From Abelmoschus esculentus (Eukaryota; Streptophyta; Magnoliopsida; Malvales; Malvaceae): a DNA stretch of 64,000 bases. Position 1 is the stretch's first letter. Every line of letters starts with the position of its first letter. The position numbers and the translations under genes were made by a program. The DNA lies in contig JAUCBN010000012.1 of the NCBI GenBank assembly GCA_035048815.1, positions 8,661,001-8,725,000 of the forward strand, in the 5' to 3' direction. This document shows, piece by piece, positions 1 through 12,294 of this stretch. Below the pieces are notes generated by a model. The model was not told the DNA's origin. It did not search any database and worked only from the letters and a program-made list of their open reading frames with translations.

Positions 1-981
1 AGTGTTTCGGCATCCCGCATTCGCTGCGGATGATCAAGAGGAAGCAGAAGTGGAAAGAGGGTTTTGTGGATGCAGGGGAGTTTGCATACTGCTCTGTTAA
101 ACAGGCGTTTTCGTCACTCGTTTTGATTATACGAGAGATTCAGAGCTACACATTGGTTATAAGTGAAGGGTTAAACTGTGACGATTTAATTCATGTTATG
201 AACAAGATGCAAAGGGACATGACACTAACATTTGTGTGGCTATTTCAGAAAGTGTTTTGGAAAACTCCGACGCTCATGGTCTACGTGATGCTACTCTTGG
301 CTAACTTCTCGGTACATTCGATGACTGATACGGCCTTCATCGATGTCAATCAACAACGAATCGTGGCAGAAACAGATGAATATGTCGATGTAGGTCTATG
401 GAAGCCAATGGTGGAGGAGGCTTCAAGTATGCAAGGAGAGGTGTATTATAAGGTTACCAATAGTCAGATCCGGCAGCAGTTGGTGTCTCCCCTAGATGCG
501 CAGCTCGAACTGGATAATAACCACGAAACGAATTCGAGGATGAACATCATTTATCAGATGCATATCGCCGAGGAGCCGGAGAATTCTCTTCTGCTTTTGA
601 ATTATGCTCAGTTTCTTTACCTTGTTGTCGAGGACCATGACAGGTACAATCACCAATCCTATTGTTTGAACCATCTTGATCCCGATTACATTGCATACGA
701 TGCGGAGTTTGCCCCGTTACCGATCTTTGTGACTTATCAGGGCGGAGGAGTACTTCATACGTTCAATTCAGATCGAACCACGAGACCCTGAGGCATTGGA
801 GCAATACGCAGACTTCTTATGGAAGGTGAGAAACGATCATCCGGAGGCTGAAGAACGGTACCTGGAAGCGCTCGAGGCAGATGTGAAGAACCCGTTCCGA
901 GCATCCAAGTATGCATATTTCCTATGGGGAATTGGTGGTGAAGGAACCTGTTCTCCTCTCGGTTATTATGACAGTAACTAA
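1..981 (+). CDS. TPR-repeat protein, 3' part of gene (two exons, partial at window edge)
   Basis: The reading frame is open from the left edge (codons begin at base 3), so the N-terminus lies outside the window. Exon 1 runs to 643, an intron of 97 nt occupies 644-740 (GTACAA...TTATCAG), and exon 2 is 741-981 ending in TAA. The splice joins GAC CAT GAC AG to G GCG GAG GAG, giving DHDRAEEYF, a classic tetratricopeptide helix. Visible TPR-like helices are NSLLLLNYAQFLYLVVEDHD, RAEEYFIRSIQIEP, EALEQYADFLWKVRNDHPEA and EERYLEALEADVKNP. The tail KYAYFLWGIGGEGTC resembles the natural C-terminus of a family of uncharacterised plant TPR proteins, so the stop is probably genuine. TPRs act as protein-protein scaffolds; the partner is unknown. 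About 293 residues are visible. The hydrophobic stretch near WKTPTLMVYVMLLLANFS may be buried or membrane-associated. Confidence 0.75.
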
Positions 982-1922
982 ATATTTTGCAATAAGTGTT
1001 TTTTTGCTTTCATGTGACAAACAACCTTAATATATGTTGTCCAACAACTTGGGATCAATGCAGTCAGCCAAGTACGTAAGAAAATTGATAGATATTTTCC
1101 AGAAGAATTGTGTGCATGAAGTAGCTTTGATGCTTTTGGAACTAAAACAGGGTGAAATCAACGTTTGAGGATTAATCAATAATTTTATAATTTTTTTATA
1201 TTTTCAAAATTTAGACCATGTATTTTAAATTCATGTCTTATTAGACTTACCTGTAAAGTTTCAACTTATTTGGAGTTCTATAACTCATGTAATTGACCTA
1301 TTTATTTATTTATGACCAAAATGTAAAGTTTAAAAGTTTCAGAACCGTTTTACCTACCTTCGTACCTGTACCGAAGATTACCTATAATAAACCATTTAGC
1401 CTCAGCAGTTAAATAAACGGTTGTTGTTTCTAGAGATCACGAGTTTGAATATTAATAATACCAGTACAATGTTTGAATGATCAATGTCTAATTGTTCAAA
1501 GTGTACTCTAGAACAGATACTACTGTAGCATTGTAACTGATTAAAAAAAATAGGTTATAAAGATATACTATTAAATCATCAAATGTTAGTAATTAATTTC
1601 GGTATCAATACGAAGTCCGTATTGTTATATTAGAAAGTCATATTAATACGTTATACTTAAATAAAATTTTAATAATTATTTTTTTATTGATACGGTTGAC
1701 TGTATCGGTTCGTTTTGCATGTACCAAAATTTTAATACAGTTTACATTAAATAAGATACCAATACACTCTGCACCAAATTTCTCCATGTGAACTAAATCT
1801 TGTTTTAATTCTATTCAAAACATGTCCAATGCATTCCAAAACTTGCACGCTAAATTCTAACATGATAAACTAATTACTTGTCAAGTTCACAAAGATTATA
1901 GCATGCATTTACTCAATTTAAC
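982..1922. other. Intergenic, AT-rich, no gene seen
   Basis: This is the 3' flank of the TPR gene followed by AT-rich DNA. Around 1590-1760 there are several short stretches built on 'tacgaagtccgtattg' and 'gatacggttgactgtatcgg', which look like decayed repeat termini. No open frame with recognisable protein similarity was found on either strand. Confidence 0.6.
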
Positions 1923-2387
1923 CTTGAAAGTAGGGGCGGATAATATTGGGTACTCGACCAATTTAAATAAAATTGATCTCGATCCCGGTAATCATCGATT
2001 CCTGAAAATTAGAATCAGTCTCGATCACACCAGGTTCTAAATACTGGGTACCCGATTAATTAGTTTATTCTTAAAAATTTGAATAATTGGAGAAAATTTT
2101 TTTTAACCATACTCATAATATTCATATATAAAGAGAAAGTTTGATAAGAAAAATAAACAAAAGAAAATAAATACCGAATATTTTGTCTTGGTCCCGGTCT
2201 TATTACCCACTGGGTACCGAGTCCAAAAAATCAAGATACAGTCTCGGTTTTGGTTATGTTCGGGACCTAAATTTTGAATCCAGTCCCGGTTCTACCGAAA
2301 CTAATATCAGATAAAAATTTACTATGTCTTACCGGACTCGGGACCATGACCGAGTAAACGGATTTTTTACCCACCCCTACTTGAAAG
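1923..2387. mobile_element. hAT-type non-autonomous element (MITE) with 8-bp target-site duplication
   Basis: The element spans 1931-2379 (449 bp). It begins TAGGGGCGGATAATATTGGG and its other end, read in reverse complement, begins TAGGGGTGGGTAAAAAATCC, giving imperfect terminal inverted repeats with the TAGGGG start common in plant hAT elements. The direct repeat CTTGAAAG lies immediately outside on both sides (1923-1930 and 2380-2387), the 8-bp duplication expected of hAT transposition. The interior is non-coding and carries several GGGTACC / CCCGGT motifs. A 71-residue open frame inside it is chance. Confidence 0.75.
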
Positions 2388-2526
2388 TACAATTAAGGTC
2401 CTATTTACGACATACTTGCAAAATCATAGCTAGTTTTAGTTCCATGCCTCATACATCATGCTACACACTTAATTTACATAGTAATACATGCTTAGCCATG
2501 CTTGTATCATATGCCGTCATACTAAG

Positions 2527-3528
2527 AGTTAAAAAGTAAGGTTGGGCATTCGATCGAGTCGAGTCAAAAAATTTCGAGTTATTTGAGTTGACACGTTCTA
2601 TTTTATCATTCAAACTTTATTTAAAATTTTTTCGAGTCGAGTTTCGAATTTTGTACAAATTTAATTATAATTATTTATAATATTATAATTCAAAGTGATA
2701 AGGACTTCATATTTTTTTGCATGTGTAAATAAAATTTTTAATATAATTTAATAAATCAATTGTCATAAAAAATATATAATATATTTATAATAACATTTTT
2801 ATATGTAATATGTCACTTCATTAAAGTACAGTCTCATTAAAATTCGGATCGAAAGTGTCACTGAAAAATAATTCAGAACAATCAATCTTGAAATCAAAGA
2901 TAAATAAATATAAAATATTCACAAAATCAAAGAAAATTGTCCATCATCAGAGATCATAATATAGATACATTCCGATTTCAAACAATTGAGATTATATTAT
3001 AAACTTTTCAAAATTCAGGGACAAAAATGTAAACTTACTAAAATTTAGGGACTTAACTAAAACTTTTAACAATTAGTACTATATAGATTTGGGTCTTTTT
3101 TTAGCTTACAAATGAAGGAAAATTATTATCACATATATAAATATTTATCATTCAATGTCTAAATAATAAAATTTTAAAACTTTAGGGACCTAATAGTAAT
3201 TTTTAAAAGTTTTAGGTCCAAAAAAATATTAATTTTATTAATAGGTTTTATTTTTAATCTCATGTTCATCTCAAAAAATGAATATTAAAAAAAACTGCGA
3301 CTAAATCGGAGTTCAATTGAAAAAGTTATGAAATAGTTACCAAAATGTAAAAGTTTCAAAATTAGATTTTGGTTTTTCGAATATTCGAACTTCCAAAATT
3401 CAAAACTGACTCGAACTCGAAATTCACTCAAGTTATTCGAGTGACTCGAATAACTCGAATAACTCAAAATTTGAAAAAAAAATCAGTTTTGTCGAGTCGA
3501 TTCGAGTTTTACCCACCCCCAGTTAAAA
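2527..3528. mobile_element. hAT-like non-autonomous element, probable 8-bp target-site duplication
   Basis: The element occupies about 2535-3520. Its left end carries GTTGGGCATTCGATCGAGTC and its right end in reverse complement begins GGGGGTGGGTAAAACTCGAA, with GTCGAGTCGA-type motifs in both arms and many TCGAGT/ACTCGA motifs in the sub-terminal DNA. The 8-mer AGTTAAAA flanks it at 2527-2534 and 3521-3528. The left terminus has about two extra bases relative to the right, so the exact end is uncertain. No transposase coding is present. Confidence 0.5.
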
Positions 3529-4700
3529 TGGGCTATAAATTTCGGGACACAGTAGGGTTATGGACAGACGCAATAAGAGCAACTGTGCAAGTGTTAGGCT
3601 TTGAGTGGCTCGATGCACAACCGATTAACTTGCCAACTTGATGAAGAAAGAACACTTTGGGTGGTTGGTTGTGGAAGCAAAAGGATAAGAGTTGAACACA
3701 AAGATTTTAGAGTGGTTCGGCCTTCGAACAAGCACCTACATCCACCACCTTAGCTTCCCACTAAGGATTTCCAAATTCACTAAGAATTTCAACCTTTTAA
3801 GACCAAAGGGATAACCTTACAATCCTAGACTCAAACCCGAATCTAGCATCCAAAGTTCACAACTGAACTTTGGGAATTCACTCAAACAAGAAGAAACTTA
3901 GCAAACTTGAATCCTTCTAATAAGGTTAATGTTTGCAACTAAGCACTCACCCAAATCCTAATTACACTTGAGCATATATTGACAATTGAGCTCACAAGTG
4001 TTTGTCTACCCAAATAATAGGAAATTAAGCACTAAGATAATTTCTTGATCATAATGTTGTTACAAGTGAAGCATTAGTTTTCTCTTGATGCTTGAGGCTT
4101 CCTTTTATCATCCCAAATGAGCTTTTAACCGTTGGTGACCGTTGGGGATATTTTGGAGCCGTCTGGAACTGATTACAAGGCTTATTTCCTCTTCTGGTGC
4201 AGGCGGTATCGAAACACGTAAAGGCTGTTTCGAAACAGCTGCTTTGGGAAATAACCGTTGACCTGTATTTATGAACAGGTATCGATACTGGTATCGATAC
4301 CGCTCCTAGCCGTTGTTTTTTTTTTATAAAATCGTTTTGACCGTTGAGGGTGTTTCGAAACAGGGTTCGAAACAGAGCATCACAGTGGCAAAAAAAGTAT
4401 CGATACCAGTATCGATACCACTGTGGTTTTGCCTTTGAAAACATGGTATTGAAGAACAGGTATCGAAACACCTTAAGGGTGTATCGAAACACCTGGGTTA
4501 AAAAACACTTATTTGGTTTCTTTAAATCGTTTAAAACATATTTAAAATCACTCAAAAACATCTTAAATATATTTTCAATTAGTTTGGACATAAGAACCAT
4601 TTTTGAAATCTTTTCAAATTAGTCCAAAACTATTTTTCAATTATTATATCAAAACATTAGTTCTACAGCAAGGTCTCTTAAAAAAGAGGGCCCCAAAATT
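3529..4700. repeat. Unclassified repeat with TATCGATACC palindromes, no gene
   Basis: From about 3640 the sequence is typical of dispersed plant repeats rather than a gene. Between 4200 and 4500 it contains several copies of the palindromic words GTATCGATAC and TTCGAAAC, including 4278-4301 and 4397-4419, each a doubled palindrome. The open frames on both strands across 4049-4622 are by-products of this symmetrical repetition, since both strands give near-identical peptides. The class of repeat is not recognised. Confidence 0.5.
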
Positions 4701-4734
4701 TTGACAAAATACATTTAATAGATGATGTTAATCT

Positions 4735-5060
4735 TGAAATTTATAGTAAAAATTTTAAAAGTACTCTTAAGAAATAGAGTTATGATTGTTAAAATATTAT
4801 AATTGTTTCTTAAATGTGACAATTGATTATAGAATCTAGATATTCCTATTATTATTATTATTATTATTATTATTGTTATTATTTCTGAGGTTCTGGACAT
4901 ACGCAATAGAAATGATCGAATAGGACTCTCCTAAAAAGGATAGTTACTTTTAAAAATCATATTTTTAGAACTAATAGGGTTATGAACAATTACTGAACAC
5001 ATTTTAATAATTTACATAAACCCTTAAAATCTTTGAATCACCTCGAGTAGACAAAATGCT
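4735..5060. repeat. Dispersed repeat copy A (second copy at about 37745-38110), with (ATT)n microsatellite
   Basis: This AT-rich block shares an ordered series of phrases with 37745-38110, such as 'taaaagtactct(t/c)aagaaa', 'aactaatagggttat' and 'cccttaaaatctttgaat', so both are copies of one repeat family. A perfect (ATT)n microsatellite lies at about 4847-4882 in this copy only. No coding sequence is present. Confidence 0.5.
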
Positions 5061-5209
5061 TGTTGAAGTGACTTGTAACTTTTTTATGATCGACCTAAAA
5101 CACATGAAATGAACGTATTAGACTTTTATAGGATAGTTAACATAATGACATATAAATAATATCATATATATGTGTATATATATATCATTGCATTATCATG
5201 GAAGTACAT

Positions 5210-6094
5210 TGTCACACCCCGCCACCACATGATCGAGGAGGCCACACACCAAGGGGCCAACATGACCGAGGAGGCCGCACCCTTTGGGGCCGAGTCGGAC
5301 ACCATAGTTTCTGCCCAACACCATGAGGCGGAAGTCAGCACCCGACGTGCACACCAAGGAGCCGAGGACAGCACCCGACGTGCACACCAAGGAGCCGAGC
5401 ACAACACCCGCACCACTCGTCCACCCGTGCGGGCCGATAGCAGCACTAGTCATACGCCACCAAGGGGCGAGATCCGCGCCCACACCATCCCACCGAGGGG
5501 CGAACCCATTGCCCGCATCTTCCAGCAGCATCCGGGGTCCGAGGGCCTTGCCACCCAGACCGAGCCCGATACCTTGTGAGCTGCCCAAGTGTTTCTATCC
5601 GACATCTTAGGCCTTTCTCAAGCCCACCCAGCCAACTCTCTTGGAGAATGCCCAGTTGACCGGATTACACAAGGAAAGAAGGAGCCACCAACCAAATCCC
5701 CTGATTCAAGGAAGGTGTCTCCCAACACTTATGGAAACAATCAACATTCATCCATGCATTGAAGGAAAGCTCACCAACCATGATTTTCCTTCCTTTATTA
5801 CTTGTCTTAGATTAATCTTAGCCATCGATTTACTTCTTTTGTAACCGTTAGATCGTAGCTAGCCATCATATAAATAGTGGCTTCATTTTCATTTGTAACT
5901 CACTTCATTCTTCACTTTTCTCTTGAGTAATAGAAAGCAACACTTTTCTCTCATCTTTCTTTTGCCTTGCTTTTATTTCCGTTGTGCTTATCCAAGCATT
6001 TCTCTTGGATTTTTAGGCTGACTTAGCCGCACCATCAAAGAGATTCGCGACTAAGGCCGCACGGTTCCGCTAGTAGAACCCTAGCCCCGTGACA
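5210..6094 (+). mobile_element. Probable solo LTR of an LTR retrotransposon
   Basis: An 885-bp block, much richer in GC at its 5' end than its surroundings, begins TGTCACACCCC and ends CCCCGTGACA, so it has TG...CA ends with inverted TGTCAC/GTGACA termini. It has a promoter-like TATAAATA at about 5870 followed by a pyrimidine-rich leader, as in LTR U3/R regions. A 33-bp unit is repeated in tandem at about 5335-5400. No internal retrotransposon genes, primer-binding site or second LTR lie beside it, hence the solo-LTR reading. I could not find a matching 5-bp target duplication (flanks read TACAT and AGATG), which weakens the call. Confidence 0.5.
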
Positions 6095-8579
6095 AGATGC
6101 TTAATTATACTTATGACACTATCATAGAACAATCATAGATATGTAGTTTCTTTATCAAATGGATCATATAACATTTTTTTTCTTTAAATCATAATAATCA
6201 TCGGATACACGAATTTCCAACCAGCATCGTCAAGTTTATGAATAATCACCTTTTGTCTCGTTAAAAATTAAATGTATATGATCTCTCTGTCTCATCACAT
6301 ATGGGTCATAACCTATAACTCGTGATCCATCTATATATAAACTCAATAAATTTTATAACATGTCAATTGTATCCAAAGTAAACTTATATTCAAAGGGTCC
6401 ATAATATGACATTTTCATGATTCACATAACTTGTGACATAATTTGTTAAGAGCCTTAGCTCTATTGTATTATACTTAATAACTTGCACATCACGCTTTCA
6501 TGTTTCATGGATGATTATTGTACATGGTCATGTCATATACCATGATTTCGTACATCTTCAATCATGTCATATACATAATCAAAACATATAACACATGTGA
6601 AAGATAGACTTAGGATCTTAAAATGTATTTTAGTTGGGTAGTGAGGAAGCTTTTGAAGCTGAGAGATAAGCTGCAAGAATTTTTTATGATCATAACCTGT
6701 CAGGTATCAACAAAGCAAGAATTTGGGTCAAGTTTGAGTTCGGAGAATCAAGACACCTTGAAAGAGGTTGGTTTGGCACCTTTCTCATGTACCAAACAAG
6801 TTACCTACTCGAGAACAGCTAGCCCATCCGAAATCACTACTAACTTGTTATATCATGAGTCTGGCTTACCACATCAGTTATAGTCACATCTAATTATAAC
6901 CACTTATTTTATTAGTATTTTTTATGTTATTTTTTCAATCAATGAATCCACACTTAATTTTTTTCATGTCATTTAAAAAATATAATTTCTAAAAATTATA
7001 GAATAATTATGGTTAGTCTTAGCTGTGATTTATTATAGAATTACATGGTAATTTTATGGATAAAATTAATGGAGAATCTAAAATATTTGTAAGAATAGAT
7101 ACAAATTAAAATATGTTTTAAGATTAGTATAAATCATAAAATTTTAAAAATTTAAGGTGAACATAAATTAAAAATTTTAAAAATTAAAAATAATTTATAA
7201 TTAAAAAAAATTAAAATCAAATTTATGAATTTTAAAAAAAATACAGTACCCATCCTTCTTACCGGGTGAATCCGACGGTGAATAAAATAATATATTTTCA
7301 TATCTAGAGAAGCATCGCGCCCTTAAAAATAATATTACAAGTTCCAATGATTACAGGTTCTATGAAAATTGTAAAATAATATATAATTTATTTATAAATA
7401 AGATTTTATTTTATATATAATAGATATTTATGGTAGTTGAGATTTACGATAATTGAATCTGTCTTATTTATTGATATTCCGAGTACTGTAAAAATGGTCG
7501 ATCTCCGAACCTTTTTCGATTGATAAATAGTTAATTTTTTTTTAAAGTTGATTGACAGTTAATTCAGTTCGAAATAAATTATTTAACTGAATTAGTTGAA
7601 TTGATTAAAATTTAATATTTTATATATTATATATTTGTTTTTAGTTATTAAATTTTTAAAAATTGTAAACGGATCATTAAATTTTAACAAATTAATACAA
7701 AATAATAATTATATTTATTAAATTATAAAAATATTCATTAAATTTTTAATATTTATCACTAATTTATAATATACAATAATCAAATTATCAATTTATATTA
7801 ATTAGAAAAATTTAATGGTTGTTTTATAATTTTTGAAAGTTCGGTGGCTAAAACGACTATTTTAACATTATTAAGTGATTATTTGTGTAATTTACTTAAA
7901 ATTTTATGACAAATTTTGGTTAACGGTCGAAGATTTAAAAAGTTCGATTAATTTAATTTTTGATAATTTGGTTCAACCACCGATCGAATAATTATAAAAT
8001 AATATATAATTTATTATTTATAAAATATGATTTTATTTTATATATAATAGATATTAATGGTAGTTGATATTTACGATAATTGAATCTGTCTTATTTATTA
8101 ATTTTTCTTCTTTTATAAATATTAAAACTTTAACTCTGTTTTTTAAACACATCAAAATATTATTATTCTACTTTATTTTTAAAATTTTCTTTCGAAGAAA
8201 ATTAAATTAATTAAGTTTTATTTTCTTATTTTGTGTGTACGAAATTAAAAAAAATATGCGTTAAATTAGAGGAACAATGTTTATTATTGAGATTATACTA
8301 ATTTTAACTACAATGAAGAATGATAGATATTGATTTTTAAGAAGTTCGAGGATTTAATATATTGAGTAAATTACACAGTTAATCATTATACTATGGAATT
8401 TGTTTCAAAATGACTACGATACTTTAAAAAATGTCAAATACACCGGTTAACTATTAAAATGGTATCAAAATAACCACCGACCGTTAAAAATTAACGGACT
8501 AATAACATAGCAGTTAAAAATAAAATAAAATAATTGCACATTTACTCCCATTTATTAAACTTACACGACGTCTGTTGAG
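6095..8579. other. Intergenic AT-rich DNA with repeats, no gene seen
   Basis: No convincing gene on either strand. At 6850-6960 there is a copy of a repeat that recurs at 18367-18500 (motif TTATATCATGAGTCTGGCTT). A direct repeat of about 100 bp occurs at 7372-7473 and 7993-8099. At 8365-8500 is a dispersed repeat of the 'gagtaaattacac...' type. The 86-residue frame at 6623-6883 shows no recognisable protein features. Confidence 0.5.
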
Positions 8580-10154
8580 TCAAATTAATGTGTCGAATTT
8601 GAGTGAACCGAGTCCAACTTGGATACGTTCTTCCATGTTTAACCAAGGAATGGAATTCCTCAGTTCTTCAAATACAGCACTGGCAATAAATCTGTATGTT
8701 GCTTCTGTATAATGGATTCCATCCCAGCTGACATAAGAAGAAGGGTCATTGCAGCATCGGTCCAATGGCGGCTGACCGCAAGATATCGAGGCATTATAAC
8801 TGTAAGGGCCTCCGCTTCCGCAGCATGCCTTCAAAGTTTCTTTGAATCCTGGAATAGTTCGAGAAAATTCGATGTAAAGAAGTCGAATTTCGATGTCAAA
8901 CCAAGTTTTTCTTAGTTTAAACTAAGTGAAAACGTACCGAATCGATTCGGAGTCTGATAAAATCGAATAGTGGGGTTGTAATAATCGGCATAAACAATGC
9001 TGATGTCGGGATGTCGGGTTCGGAGCTCGTCGAGTTCTTTCTGAAGCAATTTGTTATGGTATTCCGAGAAATGGTTCAGCCATGTTAGACAACCGAATGG
9101 ATCGTATTCATCCTTGTTTGAACCCTGAAACTGTGTCAACATAGATGGGGAGCATCCGGTTGGGAAGTTTCCAGGGACCAAGAATGTCACTGCCCCTAAC
9201 TCGACCAATTCCTACATGTTAGGGACAAAACATTGATCAATGTTCCAAATTATTGGGAGAATTTTGTCTTAAAAACTTGGGAATCTTACATTGATCGAAG
9301 AAGTAATAATATCAACAACGAGAGGAACGAGCTCCCGAACTTCCTCAATGTTTATTCCTTCACGAAATGCATGATTGTAATCATTTCCTCCAATCTCTCC
9401 CATCACAATCAAGGAGGTCCTTAGTAGCTCTTTGCAGTCTGTAAATCAAATATATCGGTGAAAATTGAACCGACGATTTCGGTAAGAAAGAGGATGATGT
9501 TTGTATCGAAAACCCGAGTTCGGATACTTATGTGTAAGTGACTTAAAATGCAATTAAACCATCGATATCGGAAACGTTTACCCGAAGAAGATGAGCAAAG
9601 AGAAGGCAATAAATCTTTGAAGGAGTTCACTTGAACTCCTAAAGAAATGTTGGTGGAGTGACTGGGGATTCCTTTTCCGGCAAGATATGATGAATTCAGT
9701 GCATAAGCACCCGCCACCGCGAAGTTCACACCCGTTTCGAACTGCTCCAATCTTCCGTTTTTCGATCCGTAATACGGTGGTAGGAATGGAAACCCTAAAG
9801 CTTCAGCTGCAAAACCATGTCAAATTCAAACGTGTATCGTACATGAGTACTTAAAAGAAAGAAGTCGGGATACGAACTGAGAAAGTCGATAATCAAGCGA
9901 CCGTCGCATCGCCGCCCAGCTGGATGATGAAAATAGGTGCGACCATTTGGAGGAAAAGCCGACGGAGGAAGCTGGTGGGATTCCGAACGTGCAATGGCAA
10001 GTAAGTTGCCGGTATCCGTTATCGAATCTCCGAAGCTAAAAATCGACGTGAAACATGCATTCACCGACGAATGAAGGCTAGTTAGTATGGAAAAGAGAAA
10101 GCTAAGGATAATAAATTTTTGTTTCAACGAAGAAGATAAAGAAAATGTAGCCAT
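8580..10154 (-). CDS. GDSL esterase/lipase, five exons, complete
   Basis: Exons on the minus strand are 10154-9878, 9806-9582, 9438-9290, 9211-8938 and 8848-8580. All introns are GT-AG, phases match, and the joined frame gives 397 residues ending in TGA. Residues 1-32 form a hydrophobic signal peptide, so the enzyme is probably secreted to the cell wall. Block I with the nucleophile is FGDSITDTGN (Ser44), the oxyanion-hole glycine is in NFAVAGAYAL, Block III is GGNDYN (about 184), and Block V is SWDGIHYTEA with Asp351 and His354. All SGNH-hydrolase residues are therefore present. Length and the late Cys-rich CCGSGGPYSYN segment suit the plant GDSL esterase/lipase group resembling Arabidopsis At1g28590-type proteins. 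Substrate cannot be told from sequence. A relic of a second copy lies at 12612-12680. Confidence 0.9.
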
Positions 10155-11120
10155 TGAAGCTTATCTAAATTTCCCAAGAAAAAAATATCAAAATGTGGAT
10201 ACATATACTTGATTTTGGTGCAATTAACTTGTTTAATGGTGTAATTAGATATCTATTTTTTTTATTTCGATACTTAATATATATTCAAATTAAATATATT
10301 TATATCTGATTTTAATATCAAAATAATTAACTAATAAATTAAATATCCATCATCGTAAAAATAATTAAAATTTACTTTTAATTTAAAAACATAATTTCTT
10401 CATTAGGTTTAATTTGTGCGTCACATGATTTTTTAATATGTCATTAATATATCTGGCTTGTGATGCAAGTCAACTAAGCCTTCATAATTATAGAAATGAT
10501 AGAAGGTGGAGATTGATGTTAAATTAAAGAAGCAGTGGTTTTCGTGCTATTTATTTTATTTTCTTTCTGACCAAACATAGAAGTATAAACTTAAACAATG
10601 GATATCCCCAGACAATGCATTTTATCCGGATCAGAAAATTATTATTTACGATATTGTTCGTATATCTAAATTTTAACTTAATTGAACCAAAAAAAATATT
10701 TTTATGATATTTAAATTTGAACAACTTTATCTATACCATGTGTGAAATTTATTTTAATTTAAATATAAATTAAGAAAAAAATATTATCACTACGATATTC
10801 GTGGTCTCAGGCAATTAGAACAGTTCGTCTTAATTTTTTAAGGTAAATCATCACCTCTTTCTTATATGTCATTAGATATTAGCGGGTGGATAATTATTTA
10901 AAAATGAATGATTCTAATTGTTTGAACCATAGATGACGTAGTAAATAAAATTCACCTAATAATCTTTATTAAATTAAATGGATTTGAATGTAAATCATTA
11001 TATTTATTTTATTTGTATTTGAGCCACTTGATCCAATAATTTTATATTTTATTTTCAAATCACTTGATCCAATATTTTTGGATCGCTTGACCTAGTATGC
11101 GTACACATTTTATATTCATA
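10155..11120. other. Upstream region of the GDSL gene and AT-rich intergenic DNA
   Basis: The promoter of the minus-strand GDSL gene should lie just right of 10154, but I could not pick a clear TATA box. The rest is AT-rich and without recognisable coding. Confidence 0.4.
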
Positions 11121-11129
11121 TGTATTATT

Positions 11130-11632
11130 ATATTGTATAAACTGCAATAAAAGTCACTCAATTATAAGTACAATTATGTTTAGGATATTTAATTATTAAA
11201 AATTATGTTTGGGTCATTAATTATGTGTAAGATTATATTTGGATCACCCAATTATTAAAGATTATATTTGTATCACTCAATTACAGGTAAGGTTACATTT
11301 GAGTCACCATTCATATTTAAAAACAAAGTTTATCAATTTGCGTATTAGAATAATTAATGATTTTGAATGAAGTACTCTAATACTAACGATGGTATACAAG
11401 TGATTTGAAAGAAAAATCAAATTGATGTATTTTTTAAAATATTAATGATGACCCAATTGTAAACTTACCTATAATTGAGTGACTCGAATATAACCTTTAA
11501 TAACTAAGTGACCCAAATATAATCTTACCAATAAATGAGTGATCCAAATATAACTATTAATAACTAAGTGAACTAAATATAACTATATTTATAATTGAAT
11601 GACCTTTGTTGTACTTTATCCTATTATAATCA
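11130..11632. mobile_element. Fold-back (long inverted repeat) MITE
   Basis: The left half (about 11137-11330) and the reverse complement of the right half (about 11440-11625) share the same series of phrases: TAAACTGCAATAAAAGTCAC against TAAAGTACAACAAAGGTCAT, then TCAATTATAA, then repeated 'tatatttgg(a/g)tcac' units. The whole can fold into a long imperfect hairpin. It is of the common plant type whose ends read 'aaactacaa.aaa.gtcactcaa'. A clear target duplication was not found. Confidence 0.55.
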
Positions 11633-12290
11633 TTCTACTACATGGACAAGAAAAGTTATATCATGAACCTTTTCGTGGTTTATTCGTGATCTTAATTAAT
11701 TAAATTTATCCATCTCATATTTTATTTAAAGTAAATTATCATCTATTTCTTACATATAATTAGTGAGTGCGTAATCATCAAATAATTATTTAAAGATGAA
11801 CAAATATAATTATATAAATTACGATTATATGATAAAAAATTTCATGATATTATGGGAGAGTTTCTCCCCATCTATTTGGTCAACAATAAATAAGGCTACC
11901 CATACTTGAGCACGTGTTATTTTATTAATTTTATGATAAATTTAAATAAAGGATAAATTATAATTAATGTATCAATTCCAGACAATTATTAATGAACATA
12001 TTAAAATCTGGCTCATTTTACCATAAAATCCAAAGCCAGAAATAACCAAATATCTTAGAGTTTGAACTGCAAAAATTATGATATTTAGAGTTTAATTTCA
12101 TTAATTTTAAAATTAAAATATCTTAAAATAACTAAATTATAAAAATTAAGGGTCAAAATTTAATTTTATGAATTTTGATCCTAAAATATAATTAAACCAA
12201 TACATTTAAGGGTGCATAGCTCAATTTCAAACGTTTCAAAAAGTATGCAAATCAAATTAAAATGATTCTTTTATTTTTAGCTTAACTTAG
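11633..12290. other. Intergenic AT-rich DNA, nothing recognised
   Basis: AT-rich with no open frame of note, no repeats beyond short homopolymers. Confidence 0.5.
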
Positions 12291-12294
12291 AAAT

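Noticed and set aside
640..800. Apparent frameshift in the TPR gene (stop at 791 with the coding resuming in another frame)
   Set aside because: A 97-nt GT-AG intron at 644-740 joins the two frames exactly into DHDRAEEYF, so the gene is spliced rather than broken.
4049..4622. 183-codon and 92-codon frames with RYRYR/YRYWYRY repeats
   Set aside because: Symmetrical TATCGATACC repeats give similar peptides on both strands; not a gene.
5172..5610. Overlapping open frames on both strands with repeated GAE/RRAHQ peptides
   Set aside because: They come from a GC-rich 33-bp tandem repeat inside a probable solo LTR and show no protein features.
5205..6099. Complete LTR retrotransposon at 5.2-6.1 kb
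   Set aside because: No second LTR, coding region, primer site or matching target duplication; only a solo LTR can be supported.
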